From contig NZ_CP146606.1 in the NCBI RefSeq assembly GCF_032842945.2, forward strand, positions 1,988,501-2,052,500: a stretch of DNA of 64,000 nt, written 5' to 3'. The number at the start of each line of letters is the position of its first letter. The first letter of the stretch is position 1. Of this stretch, positions 7,819 through 16,030 are shown piece by piece. Under the pieces are notes generated by a model that saw only the letters and a program-made list of their open reading frames with translations, was not told the DNA's origin and made no database searches. Source of the stretch: Roseovarius sp. W115 (lineage in GTDB: Bacteria; Pseudomonadota; Alphaproteobacteria; Rhodobacterales; Rhodobacteraceae). Made by a program: the position numbers and the translations under genes.

Positions 7819-9065
7819 TCCACAATCCCCGCCGTTTCCACCACCGCGTGCATGAGCACGTCTGTGCCCGCTGTGGCCCAGTCCTTGGAAATCTCCTCAG
7901 CCTCATTGTGGCTAAGCCCATCAACACAAGGGCACATCACCATGGCCGTGGGAGCAACATCGTTGATCCAGCAGGCGTCGTGGCCTGCACCGCTGACGAT
8001 ATCCATGTGGCTGTATCCCAGCCGTTCCGCCGCATCGCGCACGGCGGTCACGCAGGTCTCGTCAAAGGCGGGCGGATCGAATTGACCGACGATCTCGGAA
8101 GAAAACTCGACGCCAATCTCTTCACACAGCTTTGGTGCGCGCTCGTCAAATTCGCCGACCATGGCGTTGAGCTTGTCCAGCAGATGCGTGCGCATGTCGA
8201 CGGTGAAGACAACCTTGCCGGGGATCACATTGCGGGAGTTGGGATAGACCTCGATATGGCCAATCGCACCCACCGCATTGGGCTGGTTTTTCATGGCGAT
8301 CTCATGCACGAGCTCCGTGATAAGCGCGAGGCCGCGCCCGGCGTTTTTGCGCATATGCATGGGTGTGGACCCGGTATGAGAATCCTTGCCCGTCACAGTG
8401 CATTCGATCCACCGCAGGCCCTGACCATGGGTGACGACACCGATATCCTTGCCTTCGGCCTCCAGGATCGGGCCCTGTTCGATATGCAGCTCAAAAAAGG
8501 CGTGCATTTTGCGATCGCCTGCAGGTTCATCGCCTTCCCAGCCGATACGCTTCAACTCATCGCCAAAGCGTTTGCCATCGGCATCCACGCGGTCCTTGGC
8601 CCATGCTTCGGTGTGCTTGCCCGCAAAGACACCCGAGGCGAGCATGGCGGGCGCATACCGCGTGCCTTCCTCGTTGGTCCAGTTGGTGACAACGATGGGG
8701 TGCTTTGTCTTGATGCCGAGGTCATTGAGCGTGCGGATGATTTCCAGACCGCCCAACACCCCCAGAACGCCATCATATTTCCCGCCAGTGGGCTGCGTGT
8801 CGAGGTGGGAGCCGACATAGACGGGGAGCGCGTCCGGGTCGGTCCCCTCTCGGCGGGCAAACATGTTGCCCATTGTATCCACTCCGGTGGTCAAGCCAGC
8901 GGCGTCACACCAGGATTTGTATAGCGCACGGCCCTCGGCGTCTTCGTCGGTCAATGTCTGGCGGTTGTTGCCGCCCGCGATACCGGGGCCGATCTTGGCC
9001 ATTTCCATCAGGCTGTCCCACAACCGGTCGCCGTTGATCTTGAGGTTCTCACCCGGAGCCGCCAT
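7815..9065 (-). CDS. hyuC: Zn-dependent amidohydrolase, N-carbamoyl-beta-alanine amidase type
   Basis: About 416 residues, M20 peptidase/HyuC family. Metal-binding segments are visible: GSHLDTQPTGGKYDG (His/Asp), TNEEGTRY (Glu pair), HIEQGP (His) and SGAGHDACW with a late SHNEAE (His). It would release CO2 and NH3 from N-carbamoyl-beta-alanine or N-carbamoyl-beta-aminoisobutyrate, the last step of reductive pyrimidine breakdown. I chose ATG 9065 (MAAPGENL) because AAGGGGGA precedes it at proper distance; an ATG at 9095 is possible. A RutR-like operator lies about 95 bases upstream. Allantoate and hydantoin-derived amidases share the fold, so the substrate is set by context. Confidence 0.9.
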   Translation of the reverse strand: MAAPGENLKINGDRLWDSLMEMAKIGPGIAGGNNRQTLTDEDAEGRALYKSWCDAAGLTTGVDTMGNMFARREGTDPDALPVYVGSHLDTQPTGGKYDGVLGVLGGLEIIRTLNDLGIKTKHPIVVTNWTNEEGTRYAPAMLASGVFAGKHTEAWAKDRVDADGKRFGDELKRIGWEGDEPAGDRKMHAFFELHIEQGPILEAEGKDIGVVTHGQGLRWIECTVTGKDSHTGSTPMHMRKNAGRGLALITELVHEIAMKNQPNAVGAIGHIEVYPNSRNVIPGKVVFTVDMRTHLLDKLNAMVGEFDERAPKLCEEIGVEFSSEIVGQFDPPAFDETCVTAVRDAAERLGYSHMDIVSGAGHDACWINDVAPTAMVMCPCVDGLSHNEAEEISKDWATAGTDVLMHAVVETAGIVE

Positions 9066-9158
9066 GTCATCCCCCTTTTGCCGATGGTCACTCATGATGT
9101 GCGATACCGCATCAGCGCCATTGACATCACTATATCATGGCGTGCGGAAACATCACTT

Positions 9159-9174
9159 TTGACCAAATGGTAAA
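9159..9174. promoter_or_regulatory. RutR-like operator
   Basis: TTGACCAAATGGTAAA matches the E. coli RutR consensus TTGACCAnnTGGTCAA at all specified positions except one. It lies in the divergent region between the hyuC-hydA operon (minus) and the TetR/RutR-like gene (plus), where it could control both. A second copy with 14 of 16 identical bases is at 13716-13731, upstream of preT. Confidence 0.7.
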
Positions 9175-9289
9175 ACAACGATTGCGGAAGAACTTGCCCA
9201 TGTCAACCAATGTGAGGATGGTAGGAAGCAACAGGCCAAACTCTGGCCAAAGATGCCTTGCCACTAAGCAATTCAGGCCAGGGAGAGCC

Positions 9290-9916
9290 ATGCCGAGACC
9301 ATCCGCAGAAGACACCGTGCCAAAGCCAAGCCGGATTCAACAACGTAACCGCGCTCTTATCCTGGATGCCGCGCTTGAGGTGTTCTCAAAACATGGATTT
9401 CGGGGGGCGACGCTGGACCAGATTGCCGAGCAGGCCGGGCTTTCGAAGCCGAACATTCTCTATTATTTTGAGGGCAAGGAAGACATCCATGTCACTTTAC
9501 TCAACCGGCTAATGGATGAGTGGCTGGCCCCTATGCGCGAGATCGACCCTAAAGGGCAGCCTTTGGAAGAAATTCTACGCTACGTTCAGCGCAAACTGGA
9601 AATGAGCCGGGAGTATCCGCGCGAAAGCAGGCTTTTTGCCAATGAAATCCTGCAAGGGGCACCGCGCATCGGGTCTCATCTTGATCGCACGCTAAAGCCT
9701 CTGGTGAATAATACTGTAATAATTATTGAGGATTGGGTGGCACAGAAGCGCATTGCCAAAGTAGATGCCCATCATTTGATATTTTCGATCTGGGCCACGA
9801 CACAGCATTACGCCGATTTCGATGCGCAAGTTCAGGCGCTTGTCTCGGAATCAAATGTGCATGCGGGGGCTTGGGAATTTCTTGATACGTTGTACCGCAG
9901 ACTGTTGTCTGTTTGA
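9290..9916 (+). CDS. TetR-family regulator, RutR-like
   Basis: A protein of ~208 residues with an N-terminal TetR helix-turn-helix (ALILDAALEVFSKHGFRGAT then IAEQAGLSKPNILYYF). The C-terminal domain, with PRESRLFANEILQGAP and FSIWATTQHYADF, matches RutR, the uracil-sensing regulator of pyrimidine catabolism. ATG 9290 is preceded by AGGGAGA; a longer frame to 9137 has no such support. It is divergent from the degradation operon with a RutR-like operator between. The likely role is repression (or activation) relieved by uracil or thymine. Confidence 0.9.
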   Translation: MPRPSAEDTVPKPSRIQQRNRALILDAALEVFSKHGFRGATLDQIAEQAGLSKPNILYYFEGKEDIHVTLLNRLMDEWLAPMREIDPKGQPLEEILRYVQRKLEMSREYPRESRLFANEILQGAPRIGSHLDRTLKPLVNNTVIIIEDWVAQKRIAKVDAHHLIFSIWATTQHYADFDAQVQALVSESNVHAGAWEFLDTLYRRLLSV

Positions 9917-9935
9917 TGTGGTTTGACCGAAGTCG

Positions 9936-10043
9936 TCAGTTTTGGACCATTTGCACCATTGGCGCGTCGCTTGGATGCGCGGCATAAGTTCCCATCAACA
10001 GAACAGTCGATGACGTCAAAACAAGAAGCGTTGTCTTAATCAC
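9936..10043 (-). CDS. Possible 35-residue exported peptide
   Basis: A GTG-initiated frame encodes a basic start (IKTT), a hydrophobic stretch (LLVLTSSTVLLMG), an AYAAH-like cleavage region and a short tail ending MVQMVQN. GGGTTGGAG precedes the start. It lies between the convergent ends of the TetR gene and preA. This looks like a small signal-peptide-bearing protein, but it is short and no family is recognised, so it may be chance. Confidence 0.3.
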   Translation of the reverse strand: MIKTTLLVLTSSTVLLMGTYAAHPSDAPMVQMVQN

Positions 10044-10123
10044 GACTCCAACCCTTTCTTAACAATTCTCAAGAAAAGGCTACTGCAGAACAATTTGTAT
10101 TTGTTTGACTTAGGTCAAGATAC

Positions 10124-11428
10124 CTATTCCGCAGCGCATGACCCCGGGTTGTTGGGATGCGTCGTCCAGTTGGCGTATTCTTTCTCGACAGTTTTCCCGG
10201 TGCGTTCATCGACCATCCCTGGCGCAAGCTCTTCCATCGTGATGCAGCCCTCTACAGGGCAGACATTCACACACAGGTTACAGGCCACACATTCGGCATC
10301 TATCACGTCAAAGACACGATCAGGCGTCATGGAGATGGCTTGATGCGAAGTGTCTTCACAGGCGGCATAGCACCGGCCGCATTTGATGCAGAGATCCTGA
10401 TCAATCCGCGCCTTGGTGACGTAGTTCAGGTTCAGATGCTGCCAGTCACAACAGTTTGGCACGGCGCGACCCACAATCTCATCGACGCAGGTGAACCCTT
10501 TTTCGTCCATGTATTGCGACAGGCCCGAAATCATTTCCTGCACAATCTTGAAGCCATAGGTCATGGCGGCAGTACAGACCTGCACGTTTCCCGCGCCCAA
10601 AGACATGAACTCCGCCGCGTCGCGCCACGTGGTTATGCCGCCGATGCCGGAAATGGGCAGGCCTTGAAGCGATGAAGAGCGGGCGATCTCAGCCACCATG
10701 TTCAGAGCAATAGGTTTCACCGCCGGGCCGCAATAGCCGCCATGTGCGCCTTTGCCGTCAATGGTGGGCTCGGGGGCAAAACTGTCGAGGTTTACGGATG
10801 TGATCGAGTTGATCGTGTTGATCAGGCTGACCGCATCCGCGCCGCCATCGTGGGCGGCTTGTGCCGGTTTGCGGATATCTGTGATGTTTGGTGTGAGTTT
10901 TACAATTACCGGAAGGTTTGAGTGTTTCTTGCACCATTCGGTCACCTGTTGCACGTAGTCAGGCACCTGGCCCACGGCCGACCCCATACCGCGCTCGCTC
11001 ATGCCATGTGGGCAGCCGAAATTCAGCTCAACCCCGTCGCAGCCGGTTTCCAGAACGCGATCCAGAATGGCCTTCCAGCTGTCCTCTTCCACCGGAACCA
11101 TAAGGGAGGCCACAAGTGCGCGATCAGGATAATCCTTTTTCACGCGGGTCATTTCATCAAGGTTGACCTGTAGCGGACGGTCGGTGATGAGTTCGATGTT
11201 GTTTAGCCCCAGTAGACGTCGATCCGCGCCCCAGATTGCGCCATATCTGGGTCCGTTGACGTTCACGATAGGGGGGCCGTCTTCGCCAAGAGTTTTCCAG
11301 ACCACGCCACCCCAACCGGCCTCGAAGGCGCGGCGAACGTTGTACTCTTTGTCCGTGGGCGGTGCAGAGGCGAGCCAGAACGGGTTGGGAGAGGAAATCC
11401 CGGCAAAGTTACTCTTGAGATTGGCCAT
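10124..11428 (-). CDS. preA: NAD-dependent dihydropyrimidine dehydrogenase subunit PreA
   Basis: A 434-residue protein with a dihydroorotate-dehydrogenase-like FMN TIM barrel (about 1-330) containing ELNFGCPHGMSERGMG with the catalytic Cys, followed by a ferredoxin domain with two 4Fe-4S motifs (CIKCGRCYAAC and CVACNLCVNVC, about 350-405). It reduces uracil and thymine to the dihydro forms using electrons passed from PreT. It is transcribed in the order preT, methyltransferase, preA. Length and cofactor motifs are normal. Confidence 0.95.
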   Translation of the reverse strand: MANLKSNFAGISSPNPFWLASAPPTDKEYNVRRAFEAGWGGVVWKTLGEDGPPIVNVNGPRYGAIWGADRRLLGLNNIELITDRPLQVNLDEMTRVKKDYPDRALVASLMVPVEEDSWKAILDRVLETGCDGVELNFGCPHGMSERGMGSAVGQVPDYVQQVTEWCKKHSNLPVIVKLTPNITDIRKPAQAAHDGGADAVSLINTINSITSVNLDSFAPEPTIDGKGAHGGYCGPAVKPIALNMVAEIARSSSLQGLPISGIGGITTWRDAAEFMSLGAGNVQVCTAAMTYGFKIVQEMISGLSQYMDEKGFTCVDEIVGRAVPNCCDWQHLNLNYVTKARIDQDLCIKCGRCYAACEDTSHQAISMTPDRVFDVIDAECVACNLCVNVCPVEGCITMEELAPGMVDERTGKTVEKEYANWTTHPNNPGSCAAE

Positions 11429-11461
11429 TAACTTGGCTCCTTTCTCTGTAAGGGCGCGCGT

Positions 11462-12298
11462 CTATTCCGCGGCGCGAAAGATCATTTCTATGGGTGCGAT
11501 ATCGCCCGAATGCAGATGTTTGACGTAGTTTTGAATTTTCTGGCTGCTGGTGTCGTGCATCAGAAGGTGGATGCCAACAGGTGACGGACCACCGGCCTTT
11601 TCTATTCTGGCGAAGACGCGTTCGAAGAATTCCTTGGCGAAATCGCTGCGATCATGTTCCAAAACCTGCGTGAGTCCAGATGCAGAGGCGGCTTTTCGGT
11701 AAGCTTCTGGGGGCGTGACAAAGGAGAAATCCTTTTGCTCTGCCCAAGGGAAGGGAAAGGTCAAAGCACGGTCACTGCTACGCATGACGTCAAAAAGGGC
11801 GAATGTACCACCCGGCGCAAGCACACGCGCAGCTTCTGTGAAAAGGCGGGGCTTGTCCTCGATATTCATACCGACATGGAACATCAGAGCCAAATCGACG
11901 CTGTTATCAGCTTCGGGCATCTCAAGCGCACTTCCAACCTGAAACGTGGTGCGAGAGGACATACCTGTCGCGTCGCTTAGAGCTCTGGCTGTATTGACGA
12001 AGTCAGGCGTTAGATCAAAACCACGGACACATGCACCAGTTCGCTCGGACACATGACGCGCAGCCCCGCCGACGCCACAGCCTATGTCCAAAACCCGCGT
12101 TTCAGGTACGATCGTAAGCTGGTCGATCAACGCGTTGGTGGCTTCGACACCTCCAGTGTGAAACTCATCTACGGGCTTGAGGTCATCCAGAGTGGGCATG
12201 TCAGGGTCGGCGCCGGTTTCGGCAAGGGCCTGTCGGATGTTGTCCAGAAGACTAGGTCCTGAGTAATGGTCAGAGACGCGTGTTTCGAGATCACTCAT
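11462..12298 (-). CDS. Class I SAM-dependent methyltransferase between preT and preA
   Basis: About 278 residues with the Rossmann methyltransferase motif VLDIGCGVGGAARHV (about 88-102) and later LALMFHVGMNI and VLAPGGTFALFDV. Its overall layout resembles glycine/sarcosine-type N-methyltransferases and related small-molecule methyltransferases (Methyltransf_11). ATG 12298 is chosen because AGGAGG stands five bases before it. It sits inside the pyrimidine dehydrogenase operon, 39 bases after preT and 33 before preA, which is not the usual preTA arrangement. The substrate cannot be read from sequence. Confidence 0.85.
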   Translation of the reverse strand: MSDLETRVSDHYSGPSLLDNIRQALAETGADPDMPTLDDLKPVDEFHTGGVEATNALIDQLTIVPETRVLDIGCGVGGAARHVSERTGACVRGFDLTPDFVNTARALSDATGMSSRTTFQVGSALEMPEADNSVDLALMFHVGMNIEDKPRLFTEAARVLAPGGTFALFDVMRSSDRALTFPFPWAEQKDFSFVTPPEAYRKAASASGLTQVLEHDRSDFAKEFFERVFARIEKAGGPSPVGIHLLMHDTSSQKIQNYVKHLHSGDIAPIEMIFRAAE

Positions 12299-12337
12299 GA
12301 GCACCTCCTTTTCTAAGGCGTGGACTCGGCCAATTCG

Positions 12338-13660
12338 TCACGAAATCAAGCTCCGGTGAATGTCTTCAGCCGCGTCGCGCCCTTCGGCCACAGCGGTTAC
12401 CGTCAGGTCATCGCCGCCTGCCGCGCAATCACCGCCCGCCCAGACACCTGGGATCGAGGTGCGTCCAGGCCTTGTCACGGCGATTTTCCTGCCATCAAGA
12501 TCAGGAAGATCGTCGTCTGCAAGTGTCTGACCGATGGCCTTGAACACCTGATCGGCGGCAAGGCGGAAGGTCTGACCCGTGGGGGTCAGATCATCATTGG
12601 TGTACTCAAATTCGATCTCACGGACTGCGCCGTTGCCGTGCAAGGCGATGGGCGAGGCATTGGTGATGATCCGCACGCCCTTTGAAGCGGCCAAGTCTTG
12701 CTCAAATCGGCTGGCATTCATGCGGTCGCGGCCACGGCGATAGACAAGGGTGACATTGAGTGCGCCCAAGAGTTTGGCCTGCACAGCGGCGTCAATTGCG
12801 GTCATGCCACCGCCAATCACAACGACATCGCGTCCTATTGGAAGGTTGGACAAGTCCTTGGCTTGTCTCAGACCCGAGATGAAATTGACAGCATCCTCAA
12901 CACCTTCCTTATCCTCGTGATCAAGGCCAAGTGCATTCACGCCACCAAGACCAACTCCAAGGAATACGGCGTCGAAATCAGATTTCAGGTGTTCGAGCGA
13001 AACATCCTGACCCAGCTTTTGACCTGCTTTGACAGAGATGCCGCCGATCTGCAGAAGCCAGTCAACTTCACGTTCGGCAAAACTGTCAATTGTCTTGTAA
13101 GCAGCGATGCCAAACTCATTCAGCCCGCCCAGTTTGGAACGTGCATCGTAAAGGGTCACGTCATGTCCGTGCATGGCCAACCTATGCGCGCAAGCAAGAC
13201 CGGCAGGGCCCGCGCCAACGACGGCTACCCTTTTGCCCGTCGCGTCAGCGCGCGAGAACGGGTGCACGCCTTTTTCCATAACCGTATCGGTGGCGTAACG
13301 TTGCAACTGACCGATCAAGACCGGCTTACCTTCGGCTGCTTCGCGCACACAGGCCTCTTCGCAAAGCGTTTCTGTCGGGCAAACCCGCGCGCACATGCCG
13401 CCCAGGATATTCTGGCTCAAAATCGTTTCAGCGGCCGCTTCTGGGGTGCCGGTCGCGATTTGGCGGATGAAAAGTGGAATGTCGATATCGGTGGGACATG
13501 CCGTGACGCACGGAGCATCATGGCAAAAATAACACCGATCCGCCGCAACCAAAGCTTCATGTGCGTCAATCGGAGGGTGCAAATCAGCAAAATTTTCGAC
13601 GTAGTTCTCGGACGCAAGGCGCCCTGATTGAATTCCGGGTATGAGCGTGTTGTCCGTCAC
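12338..13660 (-). CDS. preT: NAD-dependent dihydropyrimidine dehydrogenase subunit PreT
   Basis: A 440-residue glutamate-synthase-small-subunit-like flavoprotein. The N-terminal Fe-S domain has Cys clusters (CYFCHDAPCVTACP about 43-56, and CARVCPTETLCEEAC). A first dinucleotide fold (VAVVGAGPAGLACAHR, about 145) binds FAD and a second (VVVIGGGMTAIDAA, about 277) binds NAD(P). The C-terminus has GVWAGGDCAAGG for the flavin. It passes electrons from NAD(P)H to PreA. A RutR-like operator lies about 55 bases upstream. Confidence 0.95.
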   Translation of the reverse strand: MTDNTLIPGIQSGRLASENYVENFADLHPPIDAHEALVAADRCYFCHDAPCVTACPTDIDIPLFIRQIATGTPEAAAETILSQNILGGMCARVCPTETLCEEACVREAAEGKPVLIGQLQRYATDTVMEKGVHPFSRADATGKRVAVVGAGPAGLACAHRLAMHGHDVTLYDARSKLGGLNEFGIAAYKTIDSFAEREVDWLLQIGGISVKAGQKLGQDVSLEHLKSDFDAVFLGVGLGGVNALGLDHEDKEGVEDAVNFISGLRQAKDLSNLPIGRDVVVIGGGMTAIDAAVQAKLLGALNVTLVYRRGRDRMNASRFEQDLAASKGVRIITNASPIALHGNGAVREIEFEYTNDDLTPTGQTFRLAADQVFKAIGQTLADDDLPDLDGRKIAVTRPGRTSIPGVWAGGDCAAGGDDLTVTAVAEGRDAAEDIHRSLIS

Positions 13661-13715
13661 GATCCGTCTCCCTGGCTTTGGCTTGGGTCAGGATTAGTAT
13701 CTCACAGGAAAAAAT

Positions 13716-13731
13716 TTTATCAAATGGTAAA
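13716..13731. promoter_or_regulatory. Second RutR-like operator, upstream of preT
   Basis: TTTATCAAATGGTAAA shares 14 of 16 bases with the operator at 9159-9174 and keeps the CAAATGG centre. It stands about 55 bases before the preT start, in an AT-rich stretch flanked by AAAATTT and AATTTTT, which would suit a promoter. It ties preT, the methyltransferase and preA to the same regulator as hyuC-hydA. Confidence 0.6.
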
Positions 13732-13758
13732 TTTTTGGCGAACAGTGAGCAGATGGAC

Positions 13759-14526
13759 CTATTTCGATTGCTCGTGTTCAAGGCGCTGCTGAGCAATCGC
13801 TTCATTGGCATCGGATTTCCGCTGATTGGCCAGGCATGTCTCAACGTAGTTTAGATGCGCAATCACAGCCTCTCGCGCCTTACCCGGATCGCGGGACAGA
13901 AGGGCGGCGTTTATCTCACTGTGCTGATCCAAAAGGGTTTTGCGGCGGTTGCCCTGCTGGAACATGATCTTGCGATTGTAGAACACGCCGCCCTGCAAGA
14001 GCTGAAACATGGAACGCATCATGTGCAGCATGATCACATTGTGACTGGCCTCTAGAATGGCCATGTGAAAATCGGCATCAAGTTGGGCCTCGGTCTCCGG
14101 GTCGGAGCTGGCATGCGCCTTTTCCATCTTTGTGTGGATTGCATCGATGACTTTGAGATCCGTATCAGAGGCCAGCCGCGCGGCACGCTCTGCGGCCAAC
14201 CCTTCCATATCGCGGCGAAAGGCGATGTAGTCGAACACAGCTTCATCGTGAGAGGCAAAAAGCCCAATGAGCGCGTCCGAAAAGGCATTTCCCAGAACGT
14301 CAGCGACATAGATGCCAGAGCCCGCTTTGCTGGTGAGTAGGCCTTTGTTCTGAAGTTCCGACACCGCTTCTCGCAGAGAGGGGCGCGACACACCCAGACG
14401 CTCGGCAAGCTCGCGCTCTGCCGGGAGCCGCTCTCCAGGGTGCAGAATGCCGCGCAGGATCAATTTCTCGATCTGCGAGGTCACAGCAGACGAGAGTTTT
14501 TCGGGGGTCACTTTTTTGAAAGGCAT
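13759..14526 (-). CDS. GntR-family regulator, FadR/FCD subfamily
   Basis: About 255 residues. The N-terminal winged helix is clear (ILHPGERLPAERELAERLGV then SRPSLREAVSELQNKGLL). The C-terminal FCD domain carries the metal-binding residues in LDADFHMAILEASHN and a late IAAHLNYVE-like helix. ATG 14526 (MPFKKVTPEKL) fits family starts; the longer frame begins with TTG. A perfect palindrome lies 17 bases before the ATG, probably its own operator. The effector is unknown; PdhR, LldR and GlcC-type members sense small organic acids. Confidence 0.9.
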   Translation of the reverse strand: MPFKKVTPEKLSSAVTSQIEKLILRGILHPGERLPAERELAERLGVSRPSLREAVSELQNKGLLTSKAGSGIYVADVLGNAFSDALIGLFASHDEAVFDYIAFRRDMEGLAAERAARLASDTDLKVIDAIHTKMEKAHASSDPETEAQLDADFHMAILEASHNVIMLHMMRSMFQLLQGGVFYNRKIMFQQGNRRKTLLDQHSEINAALLSRDPGKAREAVIAHLNYVETCLANQRKSDANEAIAQQRLEHEQSK

Positions 14527-14542
14527 CACGCGCTCGATTAAA

Positions 14543-14563
14543 CTGGTCAAAATATATGACCAG
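14543..14563. promoter_or_regulatory. Palindromic operator for the GntR regulator
   Basis: CTGGTCA (14543-14549), seven AT-rich bases, TGACCAG (14557-14563): a perfect inverted repeat of the TGGTC/GACCA type used by FadR-subfamily GntR proteins. It lies directly upstream of the GntR gene and downstream of the Lin0512 pair, so autoregulation is the simplest reading. Confidence 0.7.
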
Positions 14564-14597
14564 AAAGGCGACGCGGCAAGGTGGATGTGAAAGAAAC

Positions 14598-14966
14598 CTA
14601 TGCCGCAGGTTGGGACCAGTTTCCAGATTGATCAGGCAGGAATGCCTCAACCGCCGCTGTGGCGACAACAATCGTGTCCCCGGTTTCAGGGTTGATGATG
14701 TTTTGCCCACCAAAGACTGCCTGAACAGAGGCGCGTCCACGTGGGAGGTTTTGTACCAAGGCATCGGTGTCGATCTTGCCCGGTTCCTGGACGCCAATTG
14801 TGACCTGCACGCGCATTTCAGTGTGGCTTAACCCGGTTGTGGCGTACATCGGTATGGCCGAACGCCGAATGGCGCTTTCGATCGCTCGCGCCGCGGCCTT
14901 TTGGTAATCCATGCCATATTGGTCGTTGCCCATACCCATTTCGATGATGAACCGCTGGTCACTCAT
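14598..14966 (-). CDS. Lin0512-family protein, second of a tandem pair
   Basis: A 122-residue protein. The start FIIEMGMGNDQYGMDYQKAA and the segment HTEMRVQVTIGVQEP are characteristic of the Lin0512 family, conserved proteins of unknown function. It overlaps the previous paralogue as ATGA (14963-14966). The two proteins share the pattern (E-G-G--------DY--AA-RA---A) and the later V-V-I-VQ-P motif but are clearly diverged, which suggests a heteromeric complex. I infer nothing about activity from sequence. Confidence 0.85.
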   Translation of the reverse strand: MSDQRFIIEMGMGNDQYGMDYQKAAARAIESAIRRSAIPMYATTGLSHTEMRVQVTIGVQEPGKIDTDALVQNLPRGRASVQAVFGGQNIINPETGDTIVVATAAVEAFLPDQSGNWSQPAA

Positions 14967-15310
14967 GATTTTGGCTCCAGCATCAGGCTGACATTGATGA
15001 CTGCGTTGGCGATGACAGTTGGAAGGCCAACGGGTCGCGGCACATCCAACCCGCCCTTGACGGCTGTGACGCTGATCTGGCCGTAGGGAAAGACGTTGGA
15101 AAGTGTATCGCAGTCCACTTGGTCGGGCTGTTGCACAGCGATTTCCACATCGATGATCATCGCCTCCTTTGGCTTGCCAAAAAGCTCCGCCAGATTGATC
15201 GAGTTGCGCCAAAGCGCGTCTTGCAGAGCCCGGCGCGCCGCAGCGGTGTAATCCTGATGGCGCAGCGATGAGCCGATGCCAAACTCTGTTAGAAGGCGGT
15301 GCTTGGGCAT
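14963..15310 (-). CDS. Lin0512-family protein, first of a tandem pair
   Basis: A 115-residue protein with LLTEFGIGSSLRHQDYTAAARRAL at the start (key residues E-G-G then DY--AA-RAL) and MIIDVEIAVQQPDQVD in the middle, the family's two recognisable blocks. It is followed, with a four-base overlap, by its paralogue. It lies downstream of the membrane-protein and SBP56 genes on the same strand, so all four may be cotranscribed. Confidence 0.85.
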   Translation of the reverse strand: MPKHRLLTEFGIGSSLRHQDYTAAARRALQDALWRNSINLAELFGKPKEAMIIDVEIAVQQPDQVDCDTLSNVFPYGQISVTAVKGGLDVPRPVGLPTVIANAVINVSLMLEPKS

Positions 15311-15342
15311 GAAGCGAAGGTTCCCGATTTTAGCGCTGGCAT

Positions 15343-15359
15343 TTGAGTATTTGGGGAAC
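15343..15359. repeat. Third copy of the 17-bp dispersed repeat
   Basis: TTGAGTATTTGGGGAAC, followed by AGTGAAAG, matches the copies at 5008-5070 in the TTGAGTATTT core and the GAAC plus TGAA end. It is intergenic, between the first Lin0512 gene and the membrane-protein gene. Confidence 0.6.
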
Positions 15360-15373
15360 AGTGAAAGTGCAAG

Positions 15374-16027
15374 TCAGTGCTGAAAGATCAGCGCCAGAAC
15401 ACCCACAAAAATCAGGCTGAGCGCCCAAACAACATCAAGGTTGAACCAGGATTTTGATAGGAATTTCAGGCCCAGCCAATGATAGACACCCACGGCCAAT
15501 GCACCGCCTGAGAGGATCATAGCAGCGGTGTGAATGAGGGCGACAAGGATGGCGATGGTGAGAGTGCCGCCGATAAGGGTTTCGGCGGCGACATGCCCGG
15601 CGTCAAGTTTACCACAGATGCCCAGGTAGATTGGAACAAGCATCAACCCCGCACCATGAGCCATGGCAACAAGGAATGACCAGAGTGTGAGACGCGAAGG
15701 CGGCACGCGCGCCAGAAACCTTGGATGGCGGCGGTTGATCAATAGGTAAACGCCAAGCGAGATAACAAGTATGGCTGCACCAATTTGAATTTCCCGCTGC
15801 CATTCGACCAACCACAGTAGCATAGAGAATGGAAAAAGGATGACGGCCATGGCTATCAGATGGCCTAGGGCCAGGGCCGCCAGGGCCTTGTAAAGGCTTG
15901 CGTATTTCTGCTCCATCAGGGCGGAAGAGACGGCCAGGGGCCATCCCATACCCGGATTGATCCCGTGGTAGATGCCAGAGGCAACAACGGCCCACCAAAG
16001 GGCCGCTGTCGTGTTCAGGTCCCCCAC
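15374..16027 (-). CDS. Polytopic membrane protein of unknown function
   Basis: A 217-residue protein with about six hydrophobic helices and a GTG start three bases after the SBP56 stop. Histidines fall inside or at the ends of helices in GIYHGINPG, ALGHLIAMAV, AMAHGAGLM and ALIHTAAM. That pattern recalls small metal-permease families such as NicO/HupE/UreH, but no diagnostic motif is complete. I do not assign a substrate. The tight spacing suggests that it works with the SBP56 protein and the Lin0512 pair. Confidence 0.75.
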   Translation of the reverse strand: MGDLNTTAALWWAVVASGIYHGINPGMGWPLAVSSALMEQKYASLYKALAALALGHLIAMAVILFPFSMLLWLVEWQREIQIGAAILVISLGVYLLINRRHPRFLARVPPSRLTLWSFLVAMAHGAGLMLVPIYLGICGKLDAGHVAAETLIGGTLTIAILVALIHTAAMILSGGALAVGVYHWLGLKFLSKSWFNLDVVWALSLIFVGVLALIFQH

Positions 16028-16030
16028 GTG

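Noticed and set aside
7848..8924. 358-codon frame antisense to hyuC
   Set aside because: It is a shadow of an M20 amidohydrolase with all metal motifs; no family features on the antisense side.
12698..13627. 309-codon frame antisense to preT
   Set aside because: preT has complete Fe-S, FAD and NAD motifs; the antisense frame is a shadow.
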